Assembly: GCA_014773175.1 (NCBI GenBank) | Contig: VXCM01000035.1 | Span: 62,001-126,000, forward strand | Source of the DNA: Lucifuga dentata | Taxonomy: Eukaryota > Chordata > Actinopteri > Ophidiiformes > Bythitidae | DNA length: 64,000 bases | Direction of reading: 5' to 3' | In this document: positions 14,375 to 28,581 of the stretch, piece after piece | Position numbering within the stretch: position 1 is the stretch's first letter | How the letters are laid out: each line of letters opens with the position of its first letter | Translations under genes and position numbers: made by a program | Notes under the pieces: model-generated | What the model was told of the DNA's origin: nothing | Databases searched by the model: none | The model's input: only the letters and a program-made list of their open reading frames with translations

Positions 14375-14417
14375 TTATTGGGTCCAAACATGCAAAATCA
14401 CCGGTATGGTTCTTTAA
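14375..14417. mobile_element. Solitary end fragment of the TTAA element family
   Basis: Matches the last ~43 bp of the element (TATTGGGTCCAAACATGC, then CCGGTATGGTTCTTTAA) with several changes. I saw no matching left end nearby, so this looks like an old remnant. Confidence 0.55.
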
Positions 14418-17400
14418 GGCAATCAGCCTCTTCATCAAGTAACGCATAATTTTGTTTGCATTGCTAATGATTTATGTCTTGTGAAAATCATAAATATGTT
14501 TTCCTTCCATAACCCATAAAATTTGCCTCCCACTGCTTCTGCATACATGTTTAAAGCAGTGGTGTTGCTGCAAGCTGAGTTCGACCAGCAGGAGGTTTAC
14601 AGAGTGTGTGAAGCATCAGGAGGCCACAGATGCGCATACACATGTCCATCTGTCTGCTGCATCCTGACTGATGGATCCACTTTATTACAGCAGCCAGAGA
14701 GCAGTGGCGTCCCCTTAAGGGACACATTCCTATCTGCATAATTGATGGAGATCTTAGCCTCAACAGGGCCCTTGTTCACTTTCGAGTTTGTTTTGTTGAC
14801 AAATATTTTTGCACTTAAGTTTTTGGCCGGTATGTGAACAATGAAAGTGTTAGTGAAGCTGACTCTGATAAGTTATTTTGTTGGGATGTTATAGATTTTT
14901 GGAAGACAGGTTTTGCAGGGTTATTTGTTTCCGTTCCGCTCCATCCGCTGAGGGTTGGAGAGAATGAGCTCCTGTGTGAACGGAGGCTGAGCAGTTAGGA
15001 AGTTTGGAAAGTGTGAAAGTAAGTTGAAGGTGCTAAGTTGTCAACCAGCCGTCAGGCAGTAGGGTGGATGTAATGAGGTCACTGTGTGTATATATGTGCG
15101 TTTGTGTGTGAGAGAGAGAGAGAGAATGAGAAACAAGTTGGTTATATGTGTTTGGATGTGTTTGCCTTCCAGAGTGGTCATTCCAATTCTGTTTCCTTTG
15201 ACTTTCTCTCCGTTCTGCCCCTACCACACACACCACAGGTCAAGCACCCACTTCTTTGTGTGTGTATGTTTGCAATGGAAGTTGCTTTAAACACTGTACT
15301 TTTTCTGAGTCTTTGTTAGCTCACTGATCCCTGCAAAATCAGAATCAATGAAAATTTGAATCAATGAACACAATTAGAATCACAGAAAACTTTATTTCCT
15401 GTTTGTCACACTAACCAACTGCACATCAATACCAGAAAGACCATCTTACTGCCTCTGCTGTGGTTACGTTTGAGGTCCTTGAACGGAGGTCGCTGCTGCT
15501 CCTGGACTGCATCTTTGCATATTGACAATGGCGAACGTTTGCAAACATGACTTATTGATTCATATTAGGTCGTTACGCTTATAAAAGTCCAGCACTGATG
15601 GATGGTGGTTCTTGGCTCAAAAACATGTCAGGTTGACTGATGGATGTTTGGCTTGGAAAACATGTCAGTATTGATGTGGAGGGGCTGGGGGTCTGTGCTA
15701 AAACATGCCTGTGTATTGATTGGTGGATGCAGATGAACCTGGGCCCTGGGAGGATGAATGTCAAACAAGGTCAGATCCAGTTATCCTGCAACACATGCAT
15801 TCATGAAGGGATGGGGAGTGTGTTTGTGTATACATGTGCATCATTATGTCTAACACTTCAGACTGAGGGATAATAGTTAATGTTCCCTTCTGCACTTTTG
15901 AGTTTTGCTGCTTTGAGCACAAAATTGACATACTTTCTAAGCTTTTAACCACAGTAAGTTTGTGTGGTTAATGTCTAAATTGTGCAATAAACTTAGAATA
16001 CTCTTGCACAGATAATAGTGCCATGGCATATAGCCATACCAAGATAAATCTTCATAGAGACTTGGTTCAAGAGGTTAAAGTCACTGTAATTAAAATTTTG
16101 ATTGAACCACTAGAATTTAAAAAGCTGTATTCTAGTTTATAAATCATCAGTGTGTTTGACATTTTTAAAACAAATTTCCCTCAGTCTAAAAGGCACAAAC
16201 AGTACACAGAACTGAAAATGACAGATACTGATAGAGAAATGTGAGGTAATTATAAGAGGGGAAACGTACTGTAGCCCCGAGGAGGAATTTCCCATCTATT
16301 TTCTGCTTGGCTTCTTTGTCTTTCCCTGCTTTTTTGAACACTTCAAAACAAAATGCCATTTTCCCTTAGTGAAATAAAGAGGCAAATGTTTTGATCGCTT
16401 CTTTTCATGCAGAAGGACTTTCAAAAAAATATCCAGAATAGTACTTTAATACTTGTGTGCATTTTAATGAATTTTCTCACTGAAATCCTGTAATAGCCTT
16501 AAAGTAGACAACCCCCGTCTCTCCCATTCATCCCTATCAAGTTTTGAAAATCTCTGTGTGGTGTAGATTTCCACTGATATTTATTCAGTAATTACTAACA
16601 GAGTAATCCTTGTCACTAATGCTATGGTTATTGTATTAGTTTTGTCACTATATGGCAATTAATCTTATCTAGACAAACCTCCAGGCAACCCGACTGTTGG
16701 ATATCGTCATTTGATCCTGATGAGCTCACCGTCCAGCCTGTGATAGCCAGATAGCAAAGGTTAATTCTCTCTCCAGCGAATACTGTTCCTGTTTGGATTG
16801 TGTGTACAACGTGCCCTGGTGGTTTGGATAATATTGTGACAGTTGGTGTTTATGAAAATAGCTAGACTCGCCCTTTTGGGCCAAACGCACACTACCTGAT
16901 CCTGCTCTGCCATAGATCACATTGATTACACTGCGATCTTTCAGTTCAAGCTCACTTTTGTCTCCAAAAGCTTTAAATACATTTCAGTCACGTCCCCGGT
17001 GTGTATGTGTGTATGTGGGTCTGACCTACAAACCTGGACCGTGTCATATTTACTGCATCTTTGTGTTACAGAGGGATAACCTTTTCAGATCATGCGAAGG
17101 TGCAGTGCAGTGTTTTCCTCACACCTGCACCAGGCTGTGGAGAGAGAAAAGCAGCGGCGGATCACATGTCTTCATGGCTGTCCAACAGTAAATTAAAACG
17201 AGGGGCAATTTCCTGAGGCCCAATTAGCAGAAAATTGGTCCTGTCTGTTGGAGTGACTCCCTTGGGAGAAGGGGTGGGGGCTGCAGCTTAGAGAAAGACA
17301 GAGAGTCAAGGTAAACTCTGCACAGTTTGTCACACTTTAGTGTGTGTGTGTGTGTGTGTGAATTGTGTGTGGATTAAACATAACAGACAAAAATTGATGT

Positions 17401-20400
17401 GTAAAAATAGAGTGGCTCTGTGTTGGTGATGGTATGAGCTCTGTATGCACAGCATGGAATCCAACAGACAGGGGTGGGGGAGGGATAAATCCAGGAAATT
17501 GCCACTCTAGGTGTGGTCAGAGCCATTGAGAAGCTGGATTTACTTGACTGACAAAGCAACAAACACTTCTACTCCACACTTCATTTCCACTTTGTGTTTT
17601 CGCTCAAATCACGAGTAACCACATAACTAATGAGGCGAAATGTTTGAGTGGGAACCTGCCGAGCTTTAATTTAAGCGTAATTGAGAATTGATAACAGAGG
17701 CAGCACGGTGATTGATGTTGGTATTTGGATGAGCTCCAGTGCCTTCGTGAAAAATCGTCCACACACACCCTCCCTAGTCATCCCACTCGGATCGATCCAC
17801 ACACGTTTTTACCTCCGGGGTTGTTGCTATTGATGACAGTGATGATGGACTTGGAGGGAACTGGGTCAATGTCAGTCCTGATTCGGGATCGACCCATTTG
17901 GGATGACCGTCATCCAGCGTTAATGGAAGTCTCTAATCGATGCCAGGCAGAGTCCTGTCACAACAGCAGAACTCATCGGCCCAGCTAAAGTCATTGACCG
18001 ACAGCAGCCAATGATGGAATTATCGTTCTCGCTCTGGTAATTAAGTCAACATTTGTCTGAGTATCAGTCGCCACTAGAGTTTGCTGCAAGGATCAAAAAC
18101 CTGGCCTCATGAAAAATCTTTTGTGTTGCTTTTCTCAGAGAATGAAATGCATCTTTTACTATTTTCACTTCATTATTAATGACCCAAACAAGCCAACGAA
18201 ATAAAACACTGCAACTGCTGACAAACTGACAATGTAGTATATATTTTCCCTGGAGTCATGCCTGTATATTACTATAATTTCTATCAAAACAGTATATCAG
18301 TTTTAGTTTTCAGCAGTGATTGCATGTTGAATGTTTTTTTTTTTTTGTTGTTTTTTTTAAAGCCTTGACAGACTGAAAGAGATAAACAAATATTTATGCT
18401 TCATTCGAACTGTTCAATTTTGGTCCGGTTAAAATATTTGAAAATCAACAGTTCTGAGAGAGTTAAGAGAAAAGAACAGCTTCTGCTCTGATGACCTGAG
18501 CCGCCCTCTTTACTCTTTCATCCTCTTCTTTAAATAAATCACGGCTTCTTCTCTGCTGATGACTTTCATATTATCAATAAGTAATCAAAAATCCACTCAG
18601 GATTAATTATTATCATCTCCTAGAATCAGAGCCAGTCTTGACAAAAAAGATATTGCCCATTGAATGTAGTTCTATATTCTATGTTACAGCCTATCATGCC
18701 TAACCTGTAAACTTGTCTCCACAACTGTGTATTCCATGATTCAACCACCGTATGTTCATGTATGTTCTGTATGTTCATGTCATGGCCTGTATGTTCATGT
18801 TCTTTCTGGTTACTCATCATCCACAGCATGTTGTCAGGTTTTCAAGGCATTCTGGCTGCTTTTGGCTCCACACTTTAATTCCAGACGTGCTATAAAATAT
18901 TGTGTGTAATTACAGCAGATATAAAATATCCATAGTTTTCCTCCGTTTAAGAAGAAATGAGGAAAATTCATCAACATAATAAATCTTTGACTTTAACTTA
19001 AATCCTGATACAATGACACATTAAAAATTAAGCAAAGCCTCATTGCAGTTACTAAACATATTTTATTAATATCTTACTAGCACCATATTCACTGTATATT
19101 CAAATTGTGAATCTGAGTTTAGGAACATTTAACAAGCATGGGCTTTGAATGTCCAATAAATGAGACTAAAGACATAGTCAGCTGGTATTGTCTGCTTTCC
19201 TGTTGTTTCTTGCTGATAAGATTCAACCCTGTCTACTCATCCATCTGTTTATCTGTCTATCTGTCTGCCTCTGTCCATCCTCACCTTTCTCTGTTGTTAT
19301 TCACTCCAGGCAGGACAAACATGACTTGCTGACCTCTAGCCATTTGACTTGCCCATTAGACACCTTTCAAGGAAAAGGTAATGTGTGACCCTTTTTACCT
19401 GTAGCGCTTGGGTTCACTGAACGCCACTGTTTCAATGCAACATGCCGTCATTGCTGTGCTTTGAAAAGAGAAGAATGACAATTTGCTCTTGTTTCATAGC
19501 CTTAACTCAGCTAAAACTCAAGCTTGCAAGAAGACAAAGACTAGAAACCTCAGAGAAACCAACTGAAAACTAGCCTTTAAACATGACTGAACATAACAAT
19601 AGAGATTCTCCTGCACTTGGGGGGTCAATATTACATTATCACACTCTCATAATTTGTTCCAAGTTCTCAAAAAGACAGAGAGGGCTTGGCCTGGATTTTT
19701 TTGTAAAGCTTTAACTTGAGGCAACAGTCCCAACTATTCAAGGATATCAAGTCTTATCGTCACCTTCTTCTAAGTAGGATCGCTTACTTTCGTAAAAGCT
19801 CTGGCTTGTAACAATAGGCCTTATTCTCTTGGTGATTGAGGTGAAGCTTTATGCCATAGCCCTTGATGCATAGGAAGGTAATTTCATGGCTCCTTCCTGC
19901 AGACACAAATCAGACACAGCGCTCTATTATCAAGCCATGGGTATTAGGCTCATAGGTAGGGGATGGAGGCGGAGGGGATATTAAGCCTCAAAGTGAGTGT
20001 GTGTGTGTGAGAGAGAGAGAGACAGAATGAGAGAGAAAGAGGGAGACAGAGTCTGAGAATACGTGAGTTTATGTGGTCTTAGGTGGTTGCATGAAGCAAT
20101 GGGGGGGTGGGAATGAGGGGGGTCCAGTGCATGATGTATCGTGTTTCCAACTATGTGGCTGCTGCTGTCACATCAAAGAACAAAGGGCTGCTTATGTCAA
20201 GCCTGGATGATTTGGTTTTTATTAATGTCTTACCTCCCCTCACCGTCACCCCCCTCCACCACCACCACCGCCACCCCCCGAAACTACCATCCTTTCAGCT
20301 TCTTCACATCGCTCCCCTTCCCTCTATAATATAAGCTCCAACTGATTTCCTTTTCATTTGTCTCGTACCCTTCAACACACACATGCTCACAGTATGTGGG

Positions 20401-21688
20401 GCTGACTCCTGTCCCAAGTGGGGCCTCCCTGAAACATGTATTCTCCCAGAGTGGATGAGGTGCACAGGCAGACATTCATACCCACCTGGGCCTCAGTGTC
20501 CTCCCCCCAAGCCATTTACACAGTGGAAAAGGTTAATTACTTGAAACACCCGTGCTGTTATTTTAACTGATTCTAAAAGCAATGCATTTGATATTAAACA
20601 GACAAGAGATTACTATGGCAATAACAAACTGTGCAAAGGGATTATTTGTACAAGCCAGTGAGATTCGCTCTAATTCTTGGGAGATGATAACTCCAGGAGC
20701 AGGTTGAAACACATCAGTAATATACCAAAGCGCTACTCTATTTTGTACAGTAGCAGCCACAGTAAAATACAACTTGCAGCCCACACACACACATACACAC
20801 TCATGCAGTTCTTTAGTTGTTAAATCATTTTCTGTTTAAACCATCTTTTCTTTCAGCTGTCCTCGCCCATGAGTGATGGGTCCATGTGCAGAGAGCTGCA
20901 CTAATCCCTTATGACCGCACTGCGTACTGTATGGAGACCCCATGAAGACCATTAGCATGATAGCTGTGTGTGATCAGTTTCTACAGCTCTGGATCAATGC
21001 CGGGTTTTACTTTGTCACTGGAACCCAGAGTGTTGATCAAAATGTGGATCAAAGTGACAGTTTGGTGGAAAAGAAGAGAACAAAAATGAAAAGAAGATTA
21101 AGTTGAGGAAACATATTTCACTTGGCAAAGAAGGAAAACTTACACTTTTATAACTGCTACTCAGTTAAAGCACTTGTATTGTGTAATACTACATACTAAA
21201 GCTATAAACTATGCACTAATGTTGAATTTCACACTATTTCAGCCATTGGTATGCAGGAAATTAATGTAACATTTTCTTCCAATTATATTGTGCAGTGCAA
21301 ACATATGACAAACTCAAAGTATGGATAGCATTAGTATGTAATACAGTAGAGACACAGCTCTGGTTTAAAGTTTCCTTGGAATGAAAATGAAATAATAGAG
21401 TTACTTCACAGGCCCCCATAAGCACTTGTGGTCAAAGAGACCTCAAAAAGTAGAACCAGCTTTAAATTATGTGAGGATGTATTGAAAACTAGGATTTACC
21501 ATTTGTATTCAGTAGCACCTTAAAACTATGAAAAATAACTAAACGCAAGCTGAAATTACTACTGTTAATATCTATGAAAATACAAACTAATTTTCTTAGA
21601 TTAGGTTCGGTTCATTGGCTTAATTATTATACAGAGGAAATTTGTTGACGTACCTATGATGAGGCAGCATTTGTGATGCAGCGACGCT

Positions 21689-21990
21689 CAAACGATTAGG
21701 CGTAACAGGCGTCAGAGAGGCGAGCATCGTCAAACAAATTACACAAAGAGAGCAGTACCTTCTGCTCTCAAACACATTACAGTGATTGAGCTTGAGATGC
21801 AGAGTGTGGCATTCTTTAAACACACCATGTTTAGGGAGAGGTGGCATATTCAAACACATTATGGATAAGAGAGATGGGGGTCACGTAGCCAAATGCATTA
21901 CAGAGTTGGAGAGGTTGAGGGAGTGCAACATTTCTAAACACATTATGCTGGAGCGGCGATGGCATGCTTAAACACAGTGTTGATGGAGAG
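21689..21990. repeat. Degenerate ~40-bp tandem repeat (CAAACACATTA motif)
   Basis: Eight copies of a CAAACACATTA-like core start near 21689, 21731, 21769, 21817, 21851, 21890, 21935 and 21969, spaced 34-48 bp. Between the cores, G-rich segments such as GAGATGG or GAGAGG recur. This reads as an old diverged minisatellite. Confidence 0.6.
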
Positions 21991-23686
21991 TGGAGAGAGA
22001 GGGGGTCAAGAGAGTTTCTGTTTTATTTCAGTGAGGTGTGTGTGCTTTGTCTGCCCATTGAGTGCTGACTGAGTTTTGACATCAGCTCAACCTGGATACA
22101 CAAACACTGGGAATTTACCAGAGTGATTTGTCTCTCCTAAAGCACACTTGAGGAGTTATTGAGACACACACATACACACACACACACACACTGATAGACC
22201 GACAAAGATGCACATACATGGAACATGTGAAGAAAGTCACAAATTGACAAGCACACCCAGTCGTTCTTGTTTTTATAATCTTCAGGCTTCCAATAAAACA
22301 GGCTTGTAGAATCACTCCCAGAACTACACTCTTGACCCCACCGATAAAGCCCGTCATGAAAGATTAAGCTCAGACCCAGAAAAACACTTCAAGACATGTT
22401 TCCCCATACTTTATCTTGGCACGGTGTCCAGCCCAATTAACCTTACAAGCAGGCCCTTTTTTTGCTGTGCCAACTCTGAAGCAGTAGGGGGACCTCATCC
22501 CTGGCATTTTTCTTTGCCTGGCAACAGAACACCTCGAACAAAGAAAAAAAAAAAACACACAAAATGTTCCACTCTTCTGCTCATATGGTGGCACTCAGGT
22601 CAAATCTTTTCAATTAGCCAGGTTGACTTTGCATGGCTAATTAAGTCCTCATCCTTGATGAGCTGTCTGACTTCTTCTGCAAGCCTCTTACCGTGGGCTT
22701 ACAGGCCCACAGGGGCCACTGGCCAGACGGATTGTTGTCCAGCTGGAATGGGATTAGCAGCGCGCCAAGGGCCTGAGGCTCACAGTCTCCCAAGCTTTTG
22801 TTTAAATCTGAAGTGTTGAGCTTGAAGGGGTGAAGGAGGGAGAGAGGATTGAGGTAATTCCCTCCTCTTTAGGGCTGCTCCCCAGGGGAGCAAATCACCA
22901 GTGAACCACTGAATGCTGTAGACCACCAACCACCATCAGAGCCACTGTTCTGTTGTTGTTTGCCACCACCAAAGTTGCTCTCCCAAGCAGGTAGAAAGAA
23001 GAATGAATGCTCCCTCCATCCTGGCATCCATTTTTGTATGTTTTGAGGGTAGTCATCAATGGTTTTAATTAAAACACATAGTTCCCAGAGCTTTCTGTGG
23101 TCAAACAATTAAAATGACACAGCAAGGAGACAAAGAAACCAAGGAGACAAAGAAACTGAAGGATTAGAGGGAAGCCAGGCTATTCCAATGGGATTTTGTT
23201 TGTTGCACCCAGTGAAAGAACATTTTTTTTAATATATCAATATCCAAGATCATTTATTATGTAATTACTATTCAAATATCATTTGTTCACCTTCACAGCC
23301 AAAACTTTATAGTTACAAATCCACATACGATTCTCATTAGTAGTTGAGGGAATGTAAGAGAAGACTAATTACAGGATGCTGACTATACCACATAACACAC
23401 ACACCGACGCACCTGTGGCATGCAGCTGTTAGCAGACTTGTCCTTACCGTACAGTGTATACAGGAAGATTAAAAGCTTGGCCTTTTGTCAAAGTACGCGC
23501 CTTGTTTTGTGATGTAGGTTTTGTCTACATTTTTTACCCTGACAATTGTTGTTTTAAGGTAATCCTGCATAGAGAAGACGAAGACATGTTGATCGCAAAT
23601 ATCTTAGCTGGGGAGGCTGAACTTGTCAGGCGCACAGTGAGTGGTTTGTTTTAAAACCTCCACCTTTTCCAAAGGATTAGAGGGGT

Positions 23687-23722
23687 TAAAAAAAAAAAAA
23701 AAANTTAAAAAAAAAAAAAAAA
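23687..23722. repeat. Poly(A) tract with N at 23704
   Basis: TTAAAA-type runs on both sides of the N repeat each other. Confidence 0.8.
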
Positions 23723-26700
23723 GCAGAATTCTGTAAATTGTTGGGTTAGTCACAACAAAATCAGGTTTTACAGGTTGGAACTGGTATGTAATTACTAAAG
23801 AACTCTGCTTTAGGGTGAAGGAGCTGTTTGTTCATGGAAATCCCTATTAAGCAACTGATTTGTTTCATTTGTCTTGTGAGCATTCCTCGAATAGACACCT
23901 TTTGAATTTTATTGTTTGTGTTGCTAATGAGTGTTGTTGAAGATGCAGCTCATTGTAAGGCTCGTGCTGTGGCTGCCTCTGCTCTCACGGTGCACCTGTG
24001 CCTGTGAGTCAGACCTAGTGTTGAGCCAATACCAACAGGCTGTCTTTCATCGCAGTGTGACAGAAGCACACGAGATTAGAGCAGAATCCACCAAAAACAA
24101 CCACGCTGAGCTGAGGGATAATCCAGAGCCCAAACATCAGAGGGAAACAGGAGGACACTGCTTCATCTATCATCCAACAAGAATCCACCCTGAAGAAAAA
24201 CACAGGGCCGAGATGCACCGCTATTGTCTGACCTCACTGGCACAGGAACAACAGGACGTCATGAGTTTCTATGCCCGAGGTGATTGGTGAACTAACGTGC
24301 AACCAGCCTGGAAAGTTGTAATGTCACTGGAGCAAATAGTGGCTGCGTTTATTCAGGTTTATAAAAAAAAGTTTTGCATCTTTTGTTTCGTTTAGGAGCA
24401 GACGAGTAAGTGAAAAGTTGACCCCGCTGCAGCAGATGAGCATTTATATGAGATGAATAGAGTGAATCTGTCTGTAGACACCTGAGCTGATTACCTCTCA
24501 GGTGACTGATGTGGTTTCTTACGCTGTCAGGAATGTACATCTTATTTTACAGCCAGCACAAAGCTTTTTCTTCAAAGACATGATTCAATGCCAAAGCACA
24601 TGCATTTCAGCTGTTTGAGATACTTAATACTTGGTGTCATCTTTATCTTTTCTTTTTATCATCATCCAACATGCCATCCTACTACACACACACACAGTTC
24701 TCTGCATTCCTAACTTAAACTTGGTGTATGTACAGTATTTTTTTAGCTCTTCCTATTGACATGCAAGATGGCAAGATGAATGTGTGTGTCGTGAGTTTCA
24801 CAAGCCCAGTTCTCACCAGCAGGACCAGAGGCTGTTTTCAAAGCTGTGTATGTGCATCAGTTCTCTGAAACGTCGGGGCTGACGGGTCGGAGAAAAGGAG
24901 CCTCCGACTGAAGAGGAATGAGACTGATCCTTTGCCAGACAGCCTCAGCTAGGGGCCACCAGCCACTTGGCCACAAAGTTGATTTTCTAACAAGCACCCC
25001 ACCCCCACAGCCCTCCATCATCCACCCACTGTCCATCCTCCCTGATGCAGTGTGTGAATTCCCTGTTAATTTCTGGACGTGCACTGATAGCGGAATTTCC
25101 GGGGAGGTGTCCAAACAGTCTGTACTGTGCTGAGATGTGTGGTGTGCGTCGTGTTTTTGGACATGGTACAAATCAGTTTTATTCCATTTGATGGGTATCA
25201 GATGTCGCTGCATTGTCAGCATTTTATCTGTGCCCTTTTGTGACATTAAGTCATGGAATAAACCACAGCTACACATTTATCCTGTAAAATAAACGTGTTC
25301 CTGTTGTCTTTTCTAATTTAGGGATTCCAGATACATGGATGTTGAATTTGGATCTTTATGTTTGAGCTAAAGATTATTTTTTCCAGGCCCCAGCTGGACT
25401 GTGTTCTGTCAGACAAACGCAGCATACAGATGACATACTGACTTATTTATTTTAACAAGGTCTGTTATACAGACACATACATCTGACATTTATATTTATT
25501 TAAATCCCTTCCTTCCTCTCTGTCTCTCTCATTTTCTCTCTCTATTTCCCTCATCCTTTTTCTCTCTCTCTCGCATCAGTCAGAAGAGTCTTCAACAGTC
25601 AGCACCAATGTCATTCCCCATGAACTCTGGACAGTTTTTTTTCTCACCCATGGAGACGTTCTTTAAAGACGTTTATTATAAGACAGTAAAGAGTAATGGG
25701 GTGTTTCATTTGGCATAATGAAACCTAATCACCCTGCGGATAGTGCTTTGAATCCATCTGTCCAGTGGTTTAATAGTCAAAAGTTGAGATGGTTGTAGGT
25801 CTGCAGGCTGTTGAAGGGAATCCTTTATGTCCTCAGGGATTGAAGTGGAGGGAAGATGATGAGATGAGTAGTCGGAAGTCCAGCTTAATTTTTCCCTCGG
25901 GAAATGATGAATCCTGACAGATGCTGGTGAGTCCTTTAAAGGCTGGCATCAATTCTCAGAGGGATGGTTAAATATAGCGAGAGAAATACAGGATAGACTG
26001 CAAAAATTCACATTAAATTGTTAGCTATGCAATTATCTCTACTTTCACAAGCAGCAATTTTCTGTCTATATATAAAAGTAGACTTTGATGTAGCCGCCAT
26101 GATGTATAAGCGACCGAGTTAGCTTTTTAGGATCTGCCTGGCTGTGTTATTTGCCAAGCTTGTGTGAAAGATAATTGGTCACCTAGGAGGATTTAATGGA
26201 GCTGCTGTGATGGAGTCATTTAGTTGCAGTGCTTTGCATTTCATCACTTCTGTCTGTCAATTATACTTGATTTACAAGGTGTCTAAGAGACGGCGAATGT
26301 GAAGCATCAATTTGTGAGTGGGTGATTGCGCTGGAGAGAGAGGAGCTGGCAGGATATATCATTCATTAACATGGCAGGATGTCCTTCAATTATCCCTTGT
26401 TGAAATGGAGTGAGTCATTTCAGTTATTACTCATATCAGGAATGACCTATCGCAGGTATATGCTGAGAGTCTGCGTGCATGTTTTGGATGCATGTGGAGA
26501 GAGCGAGTGCAGCTTGTATTCGACGGCGTCTAACAAGTTCAGAAGCCCAAGAGACTTTTCTCAAGGTATTGTGCAGGTCTTAATGCTTTAGTATAGGTGG
26601 GACTCATCGCTCACTGTGGCAGCCTGTCAGAAACGTGTGTTTACACAGATGGTTTGTGTTCACCCAGGGTCCTATATGAATGCTGTAAAGCCAACAGAAT

Positions 26701-28538
26701 ACGAGCACTTGTCTGCACAGAGTAATGAATAGAGAATACATGACAGTTTTGTTCTCAGGGTTACCTGACATGGGGTCTCATAAAAACTTAAAAGAGATAG
26801 ACACGAACCACTTCAGCAGACAGACAGGGGCACAGAGGTTGTTTGGAGGTCCCCTAGGTTGCGTTATGAGCCCCGATAAATTTAACCTGATAATATTGTG
26901 CTAATGCTCTGGGAGAGGACTGGGACAATAAATAAAAGAAGGTAATTACGCTGTTAAAAATGAGGGCCATAACAGCGTTTAGGAATAAAGTCTTTCATCT
27001 GGAGGGAAGAGGGAGGTTAAGTAATGAGAGGTGATGAAGTTTGCTGCTATTTGAGCAGGACTGCTAAGGTTGCTTTTATATCTGCGATGAGTTTTCTTCT
27101 CTTGATAAAACACAGCAATGTTTTCTCTTGGTGTGGAAGTGTTGCCCTGCTCACACAGCTGGGCTAAATCACTGTAGCGAAATACGGGCTGGTTGAGTCA
27201 CGCATGCCACAACGCATCTAATATATTAAAGGAAGACATTTAGCAACCATGCTTACATACTTAATTTTACTATCAGAAAGCTTTCACCAAAATCAGATGG
27301 TAGTGATCAGTGGTGCAATATTTTTAAAGATGCATCTCCCAAACTTGGCAATTGCATCTTCATCACCTCTGCAAAAGTGAGGATATCCAGTGGCATCAGT
27401 GTACATATCCCATATTTATTCATTCATAAGTAAAGGGAATGGGAATACTTTGCCATTGCAAAATTAAAGTTTTATTAAAAAAAAAAAAAATTAAAGTTTT
27501 TTCACATCTAGTTCGTTTTAAGCATTTATTTTGGACTCTGGAACGTTTCCCCCTTAACTTTGGTTTGTTTGGGCATATGTGACTGCAGCAATCAAATTCA
27601 GGTTCACACCAAAACAGTCAGACCAAAACATGAGCTGTATTTGTTTCGAACCAACCATGATGTAATCTATTTATTTATTTATTCATTGATCTAAAACTGG
27701 ATCTATTGATTGATCGAGAACTGGAGAGGCTTGCATGTGGCTAAACTACAACTGTGGTTTATTTTAGCTTAGATGCTTGTCACATATCCCCGACTTAACA
27801 CCCTGAAAGTGTTGAACATAAACTTTAACTAAACTACACTTTTAATTAGACATAGCAGTTATCCCGGCATACTAAAACTCTTTCCTGTTTCCCGCCCCCA
27901 GATATTTCTGACCAATCAGCAGGGCAGTTGTTCTCACATGATTTTTACTGCCATATTTTGGTTTGATGGGATTTTTTCCCTTGTAAAACCAAACCAAACC
28001 GACCTGTAAATGCAGTGTTGTAACTGTTTAGTCCCTGATTCAGACCAGAGCAGACAGACTACAGGTCGTCTGAAAATGCCCTTTGTGCTCTTAACTTTTG
28101 TACAGCGTGAGTGGGTGCAAAAGGGTGATAACTAGCATATGACTAACTACAATAACTAATGGAAACTTGATTACTACAATATTATTACTGAAAATAAAAT
28201 AGTACTTTCTCAAGCTGCTCCTCCCTGGTGAAATAATATGATTGAGTAAAACGTTACCTCCCAACTGATGCAACCCTAGTCATTGCATTATGAATTATGA
28301 TTCTGATTCAGATGTGAAAAAAAAAAGCCTGTAATGGCAGTGAAAACACAGTGGCAGCCATAATTTCTCAGCTAACTTTCTGCACGTAATCTATTAAACT
28401 GGTCAGATATCTATTTAACAAAATTGCCTGTGACATTTTACTGGGAGATATAAGTGGAACTTCCTCATGTGGGATTTCAGCTTCAGTTTGACTCAAAAAA
28501 AAAACACCTAACTTGACCATTTCACCCTCAAACTGGAC

Positions 28539-28540
<2 letters not shown>

Positions 28541-28575
<35 letters not shown>
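28541..28575. repeat. (CT)n microsatellite
   Basis: Pure CT run. Confidence 0.85.

Positions 28576-28581
<6 letters not shown>

Noticed and set aside
22424..22819. 131-codon plus-strand frame
   Set aside because: Includes a poly-Lys stretch from an A tract and begins without a clear ATG; the DNA is better seen as a possible non-coding element.
27560..28040. Possible old DNA transposon with CCAAACC/GGTTTGG-rich ends
   Set aside because: The left and right ends do not pair convincingly and no target duplication is visible; only a small local hairpin near 27957-28000 is clear.
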